Of a DNA stretch of 64,000 nt, positions 48,437-61,707 are shown piece after piece. Made by a program: the position numbers and the translations under genes. The notes below the pieces were generated by a model, which was given only the letters and a program-made list of their open reading frames with translations, was not told the DNA's origin and ran no database searches. Where the stretch lies: assembly GCA_002105175.1 (NCBI GenBank), contig MCGE01000042.1, positions 248,001 through 312,000 on the forward strand. Reading direction: 5' to 3'. Origin of the DNA: Absidia repens (Eukaryota > Mucoromycota > Mucoromycetes > Mucorales > Cunninghamellaceae). Numbering within the stretch: position 1 is the stretch's first letter; each line of letters opens with the position of its first letter.

Positions 48437-51400
48437 CACAATCCCAACAGCAGCACCACCTCCAACAACAACAACAGCAACAGCAGCAAGCTTACCACTC
48501 TCCCGAAACCTTACCACCACCATCGGCTTCCCAAAATAAACGGAGCCGAATATCAAGAGCTTGTAAGTATCTCTTTATATTACTTATCGTATAACAGCGG
48601 TGACATGGATCGTTTTACTAATAACACTATATTTATAGGTGACACTTGTCGAAAGAAAAAAATCAAGTAAGTTATATAACAACCCTCAAGGTCAAATGCT
48701 TCTTTGAATTTTACTAACCAATTTTTCATACAGGTGCGACGTAGACAATTGCCATCCATGTACTACGTGCAAGCAATATGACTGGGAATGTACCTTTAAC
48801 GACGTAAGTTATTACTATAGTCTAGGGGCTGGCTACAGTACGCTGGCGACTGACTTTTGTTCATTTTGTTATCCAATAGACAGCTCGTAAACGTGGGCCA
48901 CCAAAAGGGTAAGCATACACACATCATCGAAAAACGACATGGCAACTAAAGATACTGTCATATATTATATATAGGTACATTGAAGGGTTAGAGGCGCGAT
49001 TAAAGCGGATGGAACAACTTTTGGGCAAAATACAAAGTGATGAAACCAACGACAGAAATCCAACGAACATGGCTGCCCCTCCCTCTTCAACTGCTTATCA
49101 TTCTAACGAAACTGGAACGAACCTTGGCGGATCACCATCATACTCAGCTTCTTCACCTGCTCACTCTGGTCAGAATAGTCCTCAGTCGATTCATGAATCT
49201 GGAGATGGCGAATTATCTGGGGAATCATATTTACCAACCAAGGGAAAGGTTGTCCGATATCTTGGAAGCTCATCTGGTTTGTACTTGGTGAACGACATTT
49301 TGAAGAACAAGGATCAGGATACCAATGAACCATCTACCTCAGCACCATCACCGACATCGAACAGCAATGGGAAACTCGGAACTTCCGGCAGCAATGTTCC
49401 TGGTGGTAATACTACACATTCAACATCTTTATCTTCCCATGAACCACTTTCTTCTAATCGACATCATCTACCACCACCACCTCCTCCTTCTAATCATCAA
49501 ACAACAACGGCAAGTAGTAATGTGGCGGGATCACCATCGTCTTTATCAGCAGCATCTAAGGATTTTGACGGCAACTTCACATCACTTGAAACGAAGCAAG
49601 GGACTTACCGGTTACGGCGTATGAACGGATTCGATGACGATTTGGTGCTTGTACGAGATGAAACGGAAGATGAAACTAGGACCCAACTAGCAGCAGCAAC
49701 AGAACAAGAAACCATGGACTCCATTATACCTCGCAGCATGCTTGCCAGTCTAGTCAAGATTTACTTTGATGCCCGATGTACGACATTGCCGATTTTAGAC
49801 GAAGAGGAATTCATCAGCTCATTTGAAGGCAAGACATTACCACCACCTGCTCCATTATTGACTTACGCGATATGCTCCTATGCTTGCTTCTTGGTGCCTT
49901 CTGATCATCCTCTATTTACTGAATCTGGTCTGGAGCGCAACCAAATATTCCATGCTTTGATTGATCGTGCTGGGATTTTTATTCGCTCAGAGTATCTGAT
50001 TCCCCGAATACAGACAATCCAGGCGCTGGTACTTTTGTGTGCACATCCAACTTACTCATCGAAGTCTTACAGAAATTGGCTTTTGGCGGGAATGGCGGTA
50101 CGTATGGCACAAGATCTTGGACTTCATCGCTCTGTATCCACCGCTGGGACGGCCAATGAAATTATTGAAAAACGGAGGCGACTATGGTACTCGGTGTATG
50201 TGACGGATCGTTGGTGCTGCTCTGTGATGGGACGACCGCTTGCAATTGCTGACTCGGACTGCGATGTGGACCTACCTAATGTCGATGCTGTGGATCAACC
50301 GGGGAAATATACGATGTTTGTGAATCTGGTGAAACTCTCAGGTATTCTTGGAGAAATACTCCGACGGATTTACTCTCCTAAAGCCAAAGCAATGGGTTAT
50401 GCAACGCATATTATGGAACAAACTGTATGGAGTCTGGACAAGATGTTGAAAGAATGGTTTGATCATGTTCCATCGGAATGTCTTATTACTCAACAACAAC
50501 TGTCTGACATGAAGGGGATCGAACGTACTCAAGAAGCTAAATTCAGGGCTGGCGGACCTTTGACGGTGTGTTTTTACGCGGTAGTGGTGCTCCTTTTTCG
50601 ACCTTTTATTGTCTTTGAATGCAACAATCATCACAGCAGCAAACTCTTCAAGGATGCTCCTAAACGATGTATGGAGGCAGCAAGGAATGCAATCGATGTG
50701 GCTAGATATATACCTGAAGGTGAAATACCTCGTTATGGATGGAATTTTGCAGGTAAAGACTGGAAGAAAAGAAAAGAGAGCAGACATGGGTCACATTTTT
50801 TAAACGAAAAGGCTTAATTGTTTTATGTTGTTATTGAAATATAGCATATTCTGTATTCCAAGCATCGTTGATCCATGTATACAACTGTACCAGCAGCGAT
50901 CCAGTGGTTGCGCAAAGCTCTCGTGATTATATCCGGATCAGTATTGACGAATGTATGGCCCCCATGACAAAAGATATTCCCTTCGGACCACCAGCAGTTC
51001 AGTTTTTGGAAAATTTATTACACCTGATGAAAGCAGATCCGTCATTCATGCGTACCGACTCGCCAAACGAAAACACTTCTTCCGCGACACATCACTCGAC
51101 GTCAGAACCATCCAATCAACAATCTACGCCAGGTGACACAGCAACAACTTCGACATCAGCATCGAGAAATACGAAGCACGTAGCACAACGTCCTCCATAT
51201 CCATCAGAAACTTCTCAGTATATTCCTAATTCCATATTAACTGATACAGGATCTTACCCTCGGCCGACATCAACGGCAGATCAACAACAAATGCAACAAT
51301 CTGCGTCTCCTATGAGTGTACACCAAATTGTCACAGGCATGAATCAACCATCGGTACCTATTCCATCAACAATAAACGCGCCTCCTCCGATCAACAATGG

Positions 51401-51640
51401 TAGGACATCAACTAGCACCAACAATGACTACGCATCAAACCCAATGGATCTGATTAACCTTGCATTGACTCAAGACTCTCTTTTGGAAGGTCAATCCAAT
51501 CAGTTAACTCAAGACACGTGGAAACTACTTTTGACTTCAGCTGGAACACCGTTTACGAACAATGCAAGCAGTGGATCAGAGTTTCAAGGTGAAAATTCAA
51601 TCAAATAACATTTAGACAAACAAAAATCATTGACAATGTA

Positions 51641-51674
<34 letters not shown>

Positions 51675-51737
51675 TCGATAGTGTCTTGGGAAAATATGTT
51701 TATGGAAGGCCAAGGTGATCCCAATTTTGCTCCTTGA
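48286..51737 (+). CDS. Zn2Cys6 transcription factor with fungal-specific TF domain and polyglutamine
   Basis: Seven exons: 48286-48562, 48639-48666, 48734-48803, 48880-48908, 48975-50752, 50845-51588, 51682-51737; 993 residues, all phases consistent. The N-terminus has two Gln runs (11 and 9 residues, ~40-50 and ~62-70), encoded by CAG/CAA repeats. The binuclear zinc cluster at ~93-121 is complete: CDTCRKKKIKC, then CTTC and the final Cys in DWEC; one extra Cys lies between. It is spread over exons 1-3. A coiled-coil linker follows (GYIEGLEARLKRMEQLL), then a long Ser/Thr/Pro region and the fungal-trans domain at ~385-600 (RSMLASLVKIYFDARCTTLPIL, GMAVRMAQDLGLHR, RRRLWYSVYVTDR). A polyP patch and a C-terminal acidic-aromatic end (SWENMFMEGQGDPNFAP) suggest activation function. 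The last intron contains a long T run. The regulated pathway is unknown. Upstream in-frame Met (48130) is less likely. Confidence 0.92.
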
Positions 51738-53500
51738 AATTGACTCATGTGATATGACTGGACAAGTTTAGTTTAGATATTTTATTTAGATAGCCTATTT
51801 ATTTGTTATTATTATTATTATTGTTACTATTATTATTTTATCATTCACTCGTTTATCTACATGCTTACATAAATCAACAACAATATATCTACTTATTTGC
51901 CTTATCATTGCCTTGAAAAATTGTTGTTTTTGCATTATGCATTAGTGGATGTATCTGTATGATCGTATGTATGTGTGTGTGGTGTGTGTATGTGTGGGTC
52001 GCAGGTGTCTCAAAATGGACAGAGGCTTGGGACACTCTCATTTTACTTTCCCAAATTCAAGAATGAATGGACTGTACGGGATTTATCCTTTGATGGGTGG
52101 GAGGAGGACCAAGAAAATTTAGTGTGCGTATTGGATACCTGCGCCGCCATTTCTAAGAACTCCACTGATTTTCGTTTGGGTTTTTATAGGAAAGGGGAGG
52201 GGGTATTATCGTTATTATGCCATACATAAATAAAACAATGAACAGATGTATACATTATATCTAGTCAAGGGAAAACTATAGTATTTTGTAAAGGAGGGTT
52301 ACACTGGTGACATGGCCAAGGTCCATTAATATTGATATTAAATGATTCAGGACAGCCAATCAGTCGCTTAGGCTTTGAAGGGGGAGGGGTGAACAAAAGT
52401 GGACAAGGTGGGTGAACTTGAAAGCAGGTGCTCTCAATAAGACACTCACAAACGATCAACAATAAAGATATTTCTCACCATCATATGTGTCATAGGATGG
52501 TCAATTAATAAAAAGGAATATTTTATTGAAGAATAATGATAGGTACTAAACTAAAGGCGAGAGGTTCATTGTCACAAGAGATCTAATGGAAGGATCTAAA
52601 AGAGGTAGTATATGGGAAACTAACAGAGAGACTAACAGGGAGGCCAATGGGTGTTCAAAAGAACGATCAGCACTAATCTCGAAGTGCGATTGCGAAAAGA
52701 AAAAAAAAGATCTCTTGTACAAGACATAAAAAAGACTAATGGGACATAATTCATTGAAGGACGGAAACAGAGACATGTTTTATTTATAGGTTGGTTCAAA
52801 CTATTGACAAACTAATAATAAGCTAAGCTAATGAAGATTCTAATAAGCCACCTGTCGGTTAGTACTAAATCCTGGATCCAAAATGAAAGGGTTTCCCCAT
52901 GCGTGTTGTAATCCCTGTTATGAAATCCCTTCTGAACTAGTCCAAATACTAATATAAGATCGCTACAACTTCAAGGTAGTTGAATGGTGAAGAAAAAAAA
53001 AAAAAAGGAAAAAGAAATGGAAAATATATATTCACGTGAGCGGGACGTGAAATATCTTTTCTGGTGCTGGTTCTTTTTAAATTGGGGGGTTGTGAATTTT
53101 TTAATAAACCGCCATGGTGGATCATAAGAAATTAAGAGGGCATGAACACATTGAAAAAATAAAAAACAGTGACGAGAATTTAAAATTGTAATAGTTGAGA
53201 GTTTTGATGATTAAGCACTTGCTCAATCATTCGACTTAGACCAGATTTTCACACATACATTTCATGATGTACTACAAGTCAAGACAATAAGATGGTGACT
53301 ATGGTACACCGTTTTTATTTCACATATCAATTTATTTAAAAGTGGTGCATGTTGTCTAACTAAAATATCAGCTTGCTCCAGCGTTTCTTTCGGAATTTGG
53401 GAGTGCAAAATGGGGGAAGGGTGTTATCGTCGGAACTCAAAAAATTTGAGCTCGATGATTTTGAAGTTTCTTTTTTTTTTTTTCTCCTTTTTTTGTCATC
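51738..53500. other. Intergenic zone with repeat copy F
   Basis: 1.8 kb between the activator 3' end and AP-2 sigma. An (ATT)n-like stretch lies near 51807-51840 and a GT-rich tract at 51965-52000. An open stretch 51975-52229 is not recognised. Repeat copy F is at about 52490-53065. Confidence 0.6.
52490..53065 (-). repeat. Dispersed intergenic repeat, copy F
   Basis: Read on minus: TTCACGTCCCGCTCACGTGAA (53051-53031), a CT-rich leader TTCACCATTCAAC, TTAGTATTTGGACTAG, GGATTACAACACGCATGGGG, CTTCATTAGCTTAGC, and the end CAATAAAATATTCC with GACCATCCTATGA. No ORF. Confidence 0.8.
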
Positions 53501-54174
53501 ATGGTAAGTAACAGTTGATGGAGAAAGATCTTGTATGAACTTACGATAGATTCTGTTAACCCTTCTTCGAATTTACAGCTTAGATTTATTTTGGTGCAAA
53601 ATCGCCAAGGGAAAACAAGGTTGGCAAAGTGGTACGTTCCTTACGAAGATGACGAAAAAACCAAGTTAAAAGGTGAAGTCCATAGGTTGATTGCACCGAG
53701 AGATCAAAGACATCAAAGCAACTTTGTTGAGGTAAGTCAGGAAACGAATACTTAATTTTAGAGGGAGAATCAGAAATTAGCAAATGTCAGTAATATGCTC
53801 AAATATTCATATATATTATATTATACACTTAACATAGTTCCGGAACTACAAGATGGTATATCGGCGATATGCTGGATTATTCTTTTGTGTGTGTGTGGAT
53901 GCTAATGATAATGAACTGTCATACTTGGAGGCTATTCACTTTTTCGTGGAAGTGCTGGATGCTTTCTTTGGTAATGTGTGCGAACTGGATTTGGTCTTCA
54001 ACTTTTACAAGGTAACCTCCGCCGACATCGTCCTTTCCCAACTGATACTCACATTGTTTTTTGTTTGTGTAGGTTTATGCAATACTAGATGAAGTCTTCT
54101 TGGCAGGTGAAGTCGAAGAAACAAGTAAGAACATTGTTCTGACTAGATTGGACCATTTAGACAAACTAGAATAG
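53501..54174 (+). CDS. APS2: AP-2 adaptor complex subunit sigma
   Basis: Small subunit of the clathrin adaptor that carries dileucine-cargo binding in endocytosis at the plasma membrane. Four exons: 53501-53503 (ATG alone), 53579-53731, 53838-54011, 54073-54174; 143 residues, exactly the family length. Peptide: [90 protein letters not shown]; these are diagnostic of sigma2. The lone-ATG first exon is directly followed by GTAAGT. Upstream lies a T/C-rich leader. Confidence 0.97.
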
Positions 54175-54660
54175 AACTTTTTTATTTTTTATTTTTTTAT
54201 GTATACCTTAATTTTATCTGCTGTAAATAAAAACACGTGTCCCTTAAGGATGATCTGTTTTCGTCTTCATCTTCACAGTTGGTATTCAAACATATCTCAA
54301 CATTGGCTGTGTGTGACCTATCGGGATTCACTTTTCTCCCCCCTTTTTTTTTATTCTGTCTCCTCTGTCCCTCCCCCCAAAAAGCAAAAAAAGCACTAAA
54401 CTTTTTTTTTTTTCTTTCCTCTATCTCTTCCTTTCTTCTGTATTTTGTTTTTTCTTTTTCTTCTCCCTTTCTCACTTTCTCACTCTCTCTTTTTCTTTCA
54501 TTTATTTTTATTATACCTCATCTTTTCTATATTCATCTAACTAGTGAGGCAACTCATTGGTAAAGTCTTCCCCCTTCTTTAGACAACAACGTCATACAAA
54601 CAACAGCAACAAAACAATCATTTTACTTAGCAACTATTTTTTTATATTGTTATATAGATT
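54175..54660. other. Intergenic region, TUP1 promoter
   Basis: 486 bp with a long pyrimidine-rich leader on plus (about 54396-54530) before the TUP1 ATG. No gene. Confidence 0.6.
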
Positions 54661-57128
54661 ATGTCTGTTTACAATCATCGACCTATGGTGCCAACAACTC
54701 AAAATCGACTACTGGAGCTTTTGGACAATGTCCGGACTGAATTCGAACAGTTGACGCAAGATGCCATCGTCTGTAAAAATCAACGTGACGAATTTGAACT
54801 GAAAAGTAAGAATACCTGAAAACACACCCACCCGCCTATAAACCAATATAATATATATGCATCTTCTCATAATGCTACTCGATTTTTTTATACTGCATAT
54901 GTAGTGACAAGTCAAGTACAAGAAATGGGTCACATCCAACAAAGTTTGATGGATCTGGAACGTGCACAGCAAGTCATGAAGAAACAGTAAGCCAGCTTCA
55001 TATTGTTGTGAACGCAAAGACACCGCTTGTTAACACTATTTATTGTATTGGTTTATTCTATTAGATATGAGGAAGAAATCACGCGGTTGCGCCAACAACT
55101 GGATCAGGTAAAACTGGAAATCAACTATAATGAGAGCTGGTGTCACTAATTCTTCCATCATATTGGGTGTTTTATTCCTATTATTATTAGCATGGACAGC
55201 ATTTGCCGAGCGGTAGTCCAGGTTATGCCAGCGGAGGTAAAAAAAAATAGATTGTATTAAGATATATACATATGATGACTAGAATCCAGGGCATCTCACT
55301 TCCATCATTGTTTTTCTTTTCTTTTTGGTCAAATTAGCACCCAATGGCTATACACAACCACCTCCACCAATGCTCGATTCCAACCATCCTCCTCAGCATC
55401 ATCCCATGTATACTAGCGGTCCTCCTCCCCCTCCTCCCCCATCTGGGCCCCATGGTCCTCCTCCTCCTTTGACTGGGTCCCCTTATGCCAATGGTAGCCC
55501 AGCTCACCAAATGACGTCCCCACAAACCGGCGTCGCTCCCCCTCCTCCTCCTCCCTCTACCGCTCAAAGTGAGTTCATTGACCACCCACCTCCCTCACCA
55601 TCCTCAAAAAGAAATCGTACTGATTTAGCTTTTTATATACATTTATAGGAGCTCCTTCCAATGCTGTAGTGAAGCCTGGGGCTGGCCCTCCCATGCAGCA
55701 TCCTGATGTTTCTTCGGGTGGCTTCTCTGAAATGGACCCTGAAAGTATTCCCGCCAATATGAAAGTAGAAGGTCAAGATTGGTTTGCTTTGTAAGTCTCG
55801 TTTGAAAAAAGAACCATCGATATGAGAGAGAACTGAACAATTAATGACAAACCATGTATTGCGATTTTTTACATCAAGGTTTAACCCAAAGGCTCAGCGC
55901 TATTTGAAGGTGGATCTTTTACACACATTTGATCATGGCAGTGTTGTCTGTTGTGTCAAATTCAGTGCTGATGGCCGATATCTTGCTGCTGGATGCAACC
56001 AAGCTACTTATATTTACGATACATCCAATGCTGCTCGTGTTGCGTAAGTGACGGAGGGGACAGGAAGACGAGGAAAATGCCAGTCAATCATTCGTTCTGA
56101 CATATTACCATTCTTTTGACTCTGCTATAGTGTACTTCAAGACGAAAGCACAGGCCGTGATACCGATTTATACATTCGATCCGTCAGCTTTAGTCCAGAT
56201 GGAAAATATTTAGCGACTGGTGCTGAAGACAAGCAAATCAGGGTAAATAGCAAAAAAAAAAAAAAAAAAAAAAAAAAAGGAACCAGTAGAGATGATATCG
56301 CTCTTCATTGATGGCTGACTCGTGTACGCTGATGTTTTGTTATGTAGATCTGGGATATTGGCAAGAATCGCATCCGGCGTGTCTTGCAGGGACATGAACA
56401 AGACATTTACTCCTTGGAATTTAGCCGTGATGGTGGTATTCTTGTTTCAGGTTCTGGGGATCGCACAGTGAAGATTTGGGAATGGAATGAAACTGGCCGA
56501 TGTTTACATACACTTCAAATCAAGGAACAAGATCAAAAGGACCCTGGCGTGACAAGTGTTGCGATTTCACCTGATGGACGATTTGTGGCGGCCGGTAGTT
56601 TGGACAAGATTGTGCGGGTATGGGATGCCAAAACGGGACACCAATTAGAACGTTTGGAAGGACACAAGGACAGCGTCTATTCCGTTGCCTTTATGCCCGA
56701 TGGGAAAACGCTAGTCAGTGGCAGTTTGGACAAAACTTTACGTTTATGGCAATTGGGGACCAACAACAATGCTTTCCGTCAGGTATTTACTGGGCACAAG
56801 GACTTTGTTTTATCGGTGGCTACAACGCCAGATGGCAATTGGATTGTTTCTGGTTCAAAAGATCGTGGTGTTCAATTCTGGGATCCTCGCACCGGTCAAA
56901 CACAATTCATGTTACAAGGTCATAAGAACTCTGGTAGGTATCATCCTGTTTCTTTCAATTTTGTATATTACACTGCCTGGCCCGTTATTAGGTATTGACG
57001 TTTTTATTTTACTTATATATTATATAGTTATATCTGTGGCGGCTAGTCCTGGACGACGACCTTTGTTTGCTACTGGATCTGGGGATAACCGTGCAAGAAT
57101 TTGGATATTCGAACCCATCACTGGATAG
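54661..57128 (+). CDS. TUP1: General transcriptional corepressor TUP1
   Basis: Scaffold of the Cyc8-Tup1 corepressor, nuclear. Ten exons: 54661-54805, 54905-54986, 55065-55107, 55191-55236, 55338-55568, 55649-55790, 55879-56043, 56131-56242, 56348-56933, 57028-57128; 550 residues, phases consistent. Residues ~10-95 are the Tup N-terminal helical tetramerisation domain ([49 protein letters not shown]). A Pro-rich linker ([16 protein letters not shown]) follows. The WD40 propeller (~240-550) has seven repeats, for example [81 protein letters not shown], ending NRARIWIF. Length is typical for Mucoromycota TUP1. Intron between exons 8 and 9 carries an A(27) run. Confidence 0.97.
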
Positions 57129-57329
57129 ATTACAAAAAAAAAAAAAAAGACTCCTTCAATATATCTTCGTTTGTGGTCTACCTTATTTGCGGTTGTTTCG
57201 ATGGGGAGGGGATAGTTTTATATATTATAGCATTATATGTACACTCATTTTTTTTTTTTTTTTTCGCCCAATAAACATTTATCTTATTTTATTAATTGAT
57301 TGTATTGCCTTCAAAACTGGTGTGTCAAT

Positions 57330-57366
<37 letters not shown>

Positions 57367-57790
57367 TGTGTGTGTGTATGTGAATTGGACGAAGGGACTG
57401 ATGATTTTCGATGGAATAATGCACAGATAAAAATCAAAATATTATATGATACATACAATAGATACGTAACGAAAAACAGTATACAAAATTCATTTGATAC
57501 AGTGAACAATATGTCCATGTTTTGTTTATTTGGGTATTCAATAAAAAAAAATGTGGAGCATATATAATAAAAAGTGGTATGGGGATCCTAACGGGAAAGT
57601 GCCTTGTGTACATAGTGTGTGATAAAAAAAAAGATAAAAAAAAATATAGGGATACTATTGTATGGAGTGAGGTAGGAGAGCTGGAAGATGGTTCATAAGG
57701 AGCCAAATAAAAAATAAAGTCATGATGGGGGGATATATAACTAAAATAAATTGAAAGGATTGATTTTACTACAGGGAAGAGGTTCCACAA
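57129..57790. other. Intergenic region between convergent TUP1 and Mvp1-like genes
   Basis: 662 bp between two stop codons. Contains a (TA)n run directly followed by (GT)n. No gene. Confidence 0.6.
57332..57378. repeat. Compound (TA)n(GT)n microsatellite
   Basis: About 16 TA units (57332-57363) followed by about seven GT units, in the tail-to-tail spacer of TUP1 and the sorting nexin gene. Confidence 0.9.
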
Positions 57791-60515
57791 TCATTCGAAT
57801 TCTTCAAGTTCAGGCATGCTGCAGGTCAAGACTTCCAATGCTTTCCAGTTATCCACAATGCGTCGGGAATATTGTAGCTTTTCATGGACGTAATCTTGAT
57901 ATAAAACTGAGACAAAGGCTTGCTGTTTGTGTACAAAGGTCAATTCGCTGGCCAAGCAGTAGCGAATGAATAAGATTCGGCGTTGCTGGAATGTCAGTCG
58001 TTCTTGGTCCTACAATATATCAGATCATCAATATGATATTTCTCCGGAGATAAATTGGTTACTTACAATTTGAATCATTTCGTCCAGTCTTGCCACATCT
58101 GCCTCTAAACCAGGTACACCACGATGTTGATTCACTTTTGCTTTGTTGGATGCAATTCTTTTGGCAAGGGTATCGATTTGGTGAGCTGCAAACTTTTTTC
58201 GGCGTTCCAGAATATCCTATAACATGACCATCGTCAGTGAAGTAAACACCTATTTCTTTTTTTTTTTCTTACCTTAAAAGCCAATAATGTATCATGATGT
58301 CGCTTCAATTGATTCATAATGCCTGATACAGTAGCACTTGCTTCTTGGTCTAAAATCGATCCTGCCTGTCTCATATACTTTGCCACCGCATCATACCCTC
58401 GAGTCACTTCTCCACAAGCATGGCAGCCAGGTATATAGCAGTGTTTTTCGACCATTCCCATTGCACTATTATGAAAATGAAAATAAAAAAAAAAAACGTG
58501 TCATGAACATTTTTCAAAAAAAAAAAAAAAAAAAGAAAAGCAAGTGACAAACTAAAGTTTAAAACATGTGCCTTACTTCAGTGTCGTGCCATAATGTTCT
58601 AGTTCTGACGTTTGAGATTGTCCCAGTCGAGCCAAGGTTTCCATCACATCATATAAAGTTTGGTAATAGTTCAATAAATCCGGGAGCGACTTTTCGAGCT
58701 TTTCCAATCGATCGTCCAAGTCACGAGGGATACATGAGGAAATGTCATCTGGATTCAGATTGTCGTTGATCCTCACAAATTCTTCATCAACCAGAGGGGG
58801 ATTGCCTCGACGCCAAGCAAGAAATTCCTATAGATAATAGTAACAATAACATATAAATACAAATACAAATATAAATATAAATATATAGCACCACCTCCAT
58901 TCTTGTACTATTATTATTTGATACTACTTACAGAAGGTTCGGTCATAAACGTGATGAAAATGGCATCCTTTTTCAGCACAGGGTGTCTTGCAATAAAGTT
59001 AATAAACAATGACAGTCCTTGTCGTCTAGATTCCAAAAATGCATCGTCACCTATATAGCACGATAAAAATCAACAAGTTAGTGAGTGCATAAGATAAAAC
59101 ACGTCGATGATGTGTTGTTTGTTTTTCTTGTCTTTTTTTTTCATTTCTAAAACATTACGTCCGCCGATTTTCTTGGGTGGTAGATTGGGTATCAGTCGAC
59201 ATGGATAACGTTTTAGCAATACTTCCCAAAGCCAGAAGAAATCACTGAATCGCCGTAGCACCAGACTTGATCGATGTTGGCTTTCCACAATATAATTGAT
59301 ATGCTTGAAGATGAATCCTTCCTTTTCAGGGGCCACATTCACCTTGATATTATCCACATTAGTAAACCAATCGCTTGTGTCGATTTTTGTCGTCATTTTG
59401 GGTTCCGATAAAGAAATTGGTGCCGTCACTGCTGGCGTGTCTGCTGATTTGGTAGATGATGAAGTGGTTGTTGATGGATGATGATTGATTTCTTCTATAA
59501 CAGTAGAGCCATTTACTTGAACCATTGGTTTGCCATTCATAGCAGCTTGTGTTGTCGAGGATGTTGTGCGCCATGGATCATCCACCACTGCATTGTTGTT
59601 GACCTTATTTGTTGGTTTCTTGTCATTGATGATTGATGAAGATGATGTGCTTTTCGGAATAGTCAATAGATCAAGGTTGGATATCATAGGAAGCGGTAAA
59701 TCTACAGAAAGAAAGATAATCGGGTTAGTATGTTGATATTGAGTTGGGATTTTTTTAGGGTGACTTTTTTTTACCATTTCTATGCTGGTAAACATTCAAT
59801 AGGGAGAGTTCTAGAAAGAAAGGAAAAAAAAAAAAGTACGATAAAAAGTGAGTTTCAGACCCTGACAATCGTTTTGTATTTCTGAGCTTACCCATATTCT
59901 TCTGAGCACATGCAACCAAAGCAAGAGCAGTGTTGAACTCGTTCCGTGTGACATATAAAGCGTTCGAAGGTACCACCAACGATATAATCTAGATAGAATT
60001 GAAAAATGAGTATAATAACCTGAGGTGCTTGTCCGCTCTTACTTACCTGTTCAGTTGTTCGCGGAGTCAGACTTGCCAAGTGAATGATTTTTTCCAAGTT
60101 CTCCAAGGCTACTCTGTCACCTACAGGAGTGGCTCGGATATAAGCAGTGTCAAATATTTCAGGTAGATCTACACCCACTTTAGAGAGATATAGTTAATAC
60201 AAAGAACATATCATATTATAATGTTCCATACTCGAAAGCTGACTTACCCAAAACGCTGGCAGCATTGACACCTTCCTCGAGGATATCTTCATCCACAGCA
60301 GCAGCACTATTGTTGGTTGTTAGATGTTGCCTGATATCGGCCACAGGATCAAAAGTAGCAATGCTTCCCCAAGGATCCTCTTCGTCCACATCGTATTGAG
60401 AGCTATAAAGCGGTGAGGAATACGACCGAGGCACCGAGGTATTCATCAAATATTTCGACGATGAGCCAGAGTCTAGAAATCCACCAGAGTTCAGTACTTC
60501 TTCGTCATTTATCAT
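57791..60515 (-). CDS. MVP1: Sorting nexin Mvp1/SNX8-like (PX-BAR)
   Basis: Endosomal sorting nexin needed for retrograde traffic to the Golgi. Ten exons on minus: 60515-60248, 60177-60047, 59988-59892, 59810-59775, 59701-59159, 59050-58932, 58827-58577, 58465-58273, 58216-58067, 58009-57791; 668 residues. The N-terminal third is low complexity with a conserved helical block (IFDTAYIRATPVGDRVALEN; NALYVTRNEFNTALALVACAQ) like the Mvp1 N-terminal UBA/EH-like region. The PX domain at ~290-395 has the phosphoinositide-site arrangement HRSSLVLRRFSDFFWLWEVLL and PPKKIGGRDDAFLESRRQGL. The C-terminal ~250 residues are helical BAR (LPDLLNYYQTLYDVM; DQEASATVSGIMNQLKRHH; AHQIDTLAKRIASNKAK). Motif set favours Mvp1/SNX8 over SNX1/2. 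The identification is firm; exact cargo is not inferable. Confidence 0.92.
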
Positions 60516-60904
60516 TATTCCCTAATAGAAGCAAAAAGCACAACTAAATAAATAATAAACGATAGATAAAGGGAAGGGGATAATAACAACGGTAAAATAA
60601 TAAATAGGAAGAGGAAGAAATAAAAAAGAAAAAAAAAAAAAAGAAAAAAAAAAGGGAAAAAAAAGGAAGGGACTTGGCGGACATCCAACATTTTCTTGTC
60701 GTTCGTCGGAAGGAAGGACCGTTGTGACTAAAAAGAAGAATAAAAAAGCATCGAACAGTATCATTGACTTGGCAGTATATCCTTTCTTTCTATCAGCCGT
60801 ATAAGAATGTTTCTTTACCTAAACCATATAAAATAATTAAGTAGTTTATATCAAATAAAGGTAACGGCATTTGGCTTTCTTTGAGAAGAGGAAAGTTAAC
60901 TAAC
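60516..60904. other. Intergenic region, Mvp1-like promoter side
   Basis: 389 bp containing A-rich tracts (60620-60664 on plus, T-rich in the minus sense). No gene. Confidence 0.55.
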
Positions 60905-61511
60905 CTAGTTGTTCCACATATTTGAGTCTGCTCCTTCCGCAATGGTTTTATAATTTCCGCTCAATATCTAAATCGTCCAATGTTACTACAAATAAATCAT
61001 GCTTCTGTCAACTTCAAAACCACTCACTATTTTAATTTTATTACCTTAATATCGTTGTAGTATACCTGAGCCACAGTCTGTAATGGTTGATATACTGAGG
61101 CATGCTTGAGTAAAATGAGAGGAATCAGGGTGTCAACAACAGAGTTAACCTAAAAGAGATCAAGAAGTGTCAACATATTCAAAATCCGCCAATCAAGCAC
61201 TTAATAATTTTTGCAATAAAAAATATAATGATATACAGCAATACGAATAATAACCTAGAAATAATACTGTAGATCCACCCATCTTTCACTAAATCCAATA
61301 CTTTATAAAAGCTATTACAAATCGCATGTCCCTTGAAAAAAGTCTGATAGACAACTGCGAGGCCAAAATGGTAGGACCAGCGTCTGATAAACAAATTGCC
61401 AACATTTCATCATACTTTTCAGGCACAGTCAGAAAAGAACCTTGAATATATATATTGAAAAATAATAGAATAGTAGAATATAGACTAATTTTAACTGCGA
61501 ACGGCTTTCAT
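60905..61511 (-). CDS. Small protein, 101 residues, function unknown, four exons
   Basis: No single ORF covers it, but four minus-strand pieces join in frame: 61511-61496 (ATG, 16 bp), 61440-61319, 61149-61045 and 60967-60905. Donors are GTTAAA (weak), GTAATA and GTAATA; acceptors CAAG, TTTTAG and TTTAG. The peptide runs KAVRSSFLTVPEKYDEM, LSDAGPTILASQLSIRLF, NSVVDTLIPLILLKHASVYQ, AQVYYNDIKILSGNYKTIAE and ends MWNN. Composition is that of a soluble helical protein. I do not recognise it. The first exon and its donor are the weakest part; an alternative upstream start is possible. Confidence 0.5.
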
Positions 61512-61707
61512 TTTAAAAAATAGTAAGCTAAAAAAGATAACAATGATAAATTTGGTTGATATAATAACCCAACCTTTTTTTTTTGGTTTTTGTTTTATTG
61601 AAGTGTAATAGATGAAATAAAAAGATAAATAAATAACTATAAAACTATAAAAGATACTAATGGATAAAATATATACACATATATGATAACTAAACTATAT
61701 AACTAAA

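Noticed and set aside
51975..52229. 84-codon ORF downstream of the activator
   Set aside because: Starts in a GT-microsatellite, no homologous feel, no splice context.
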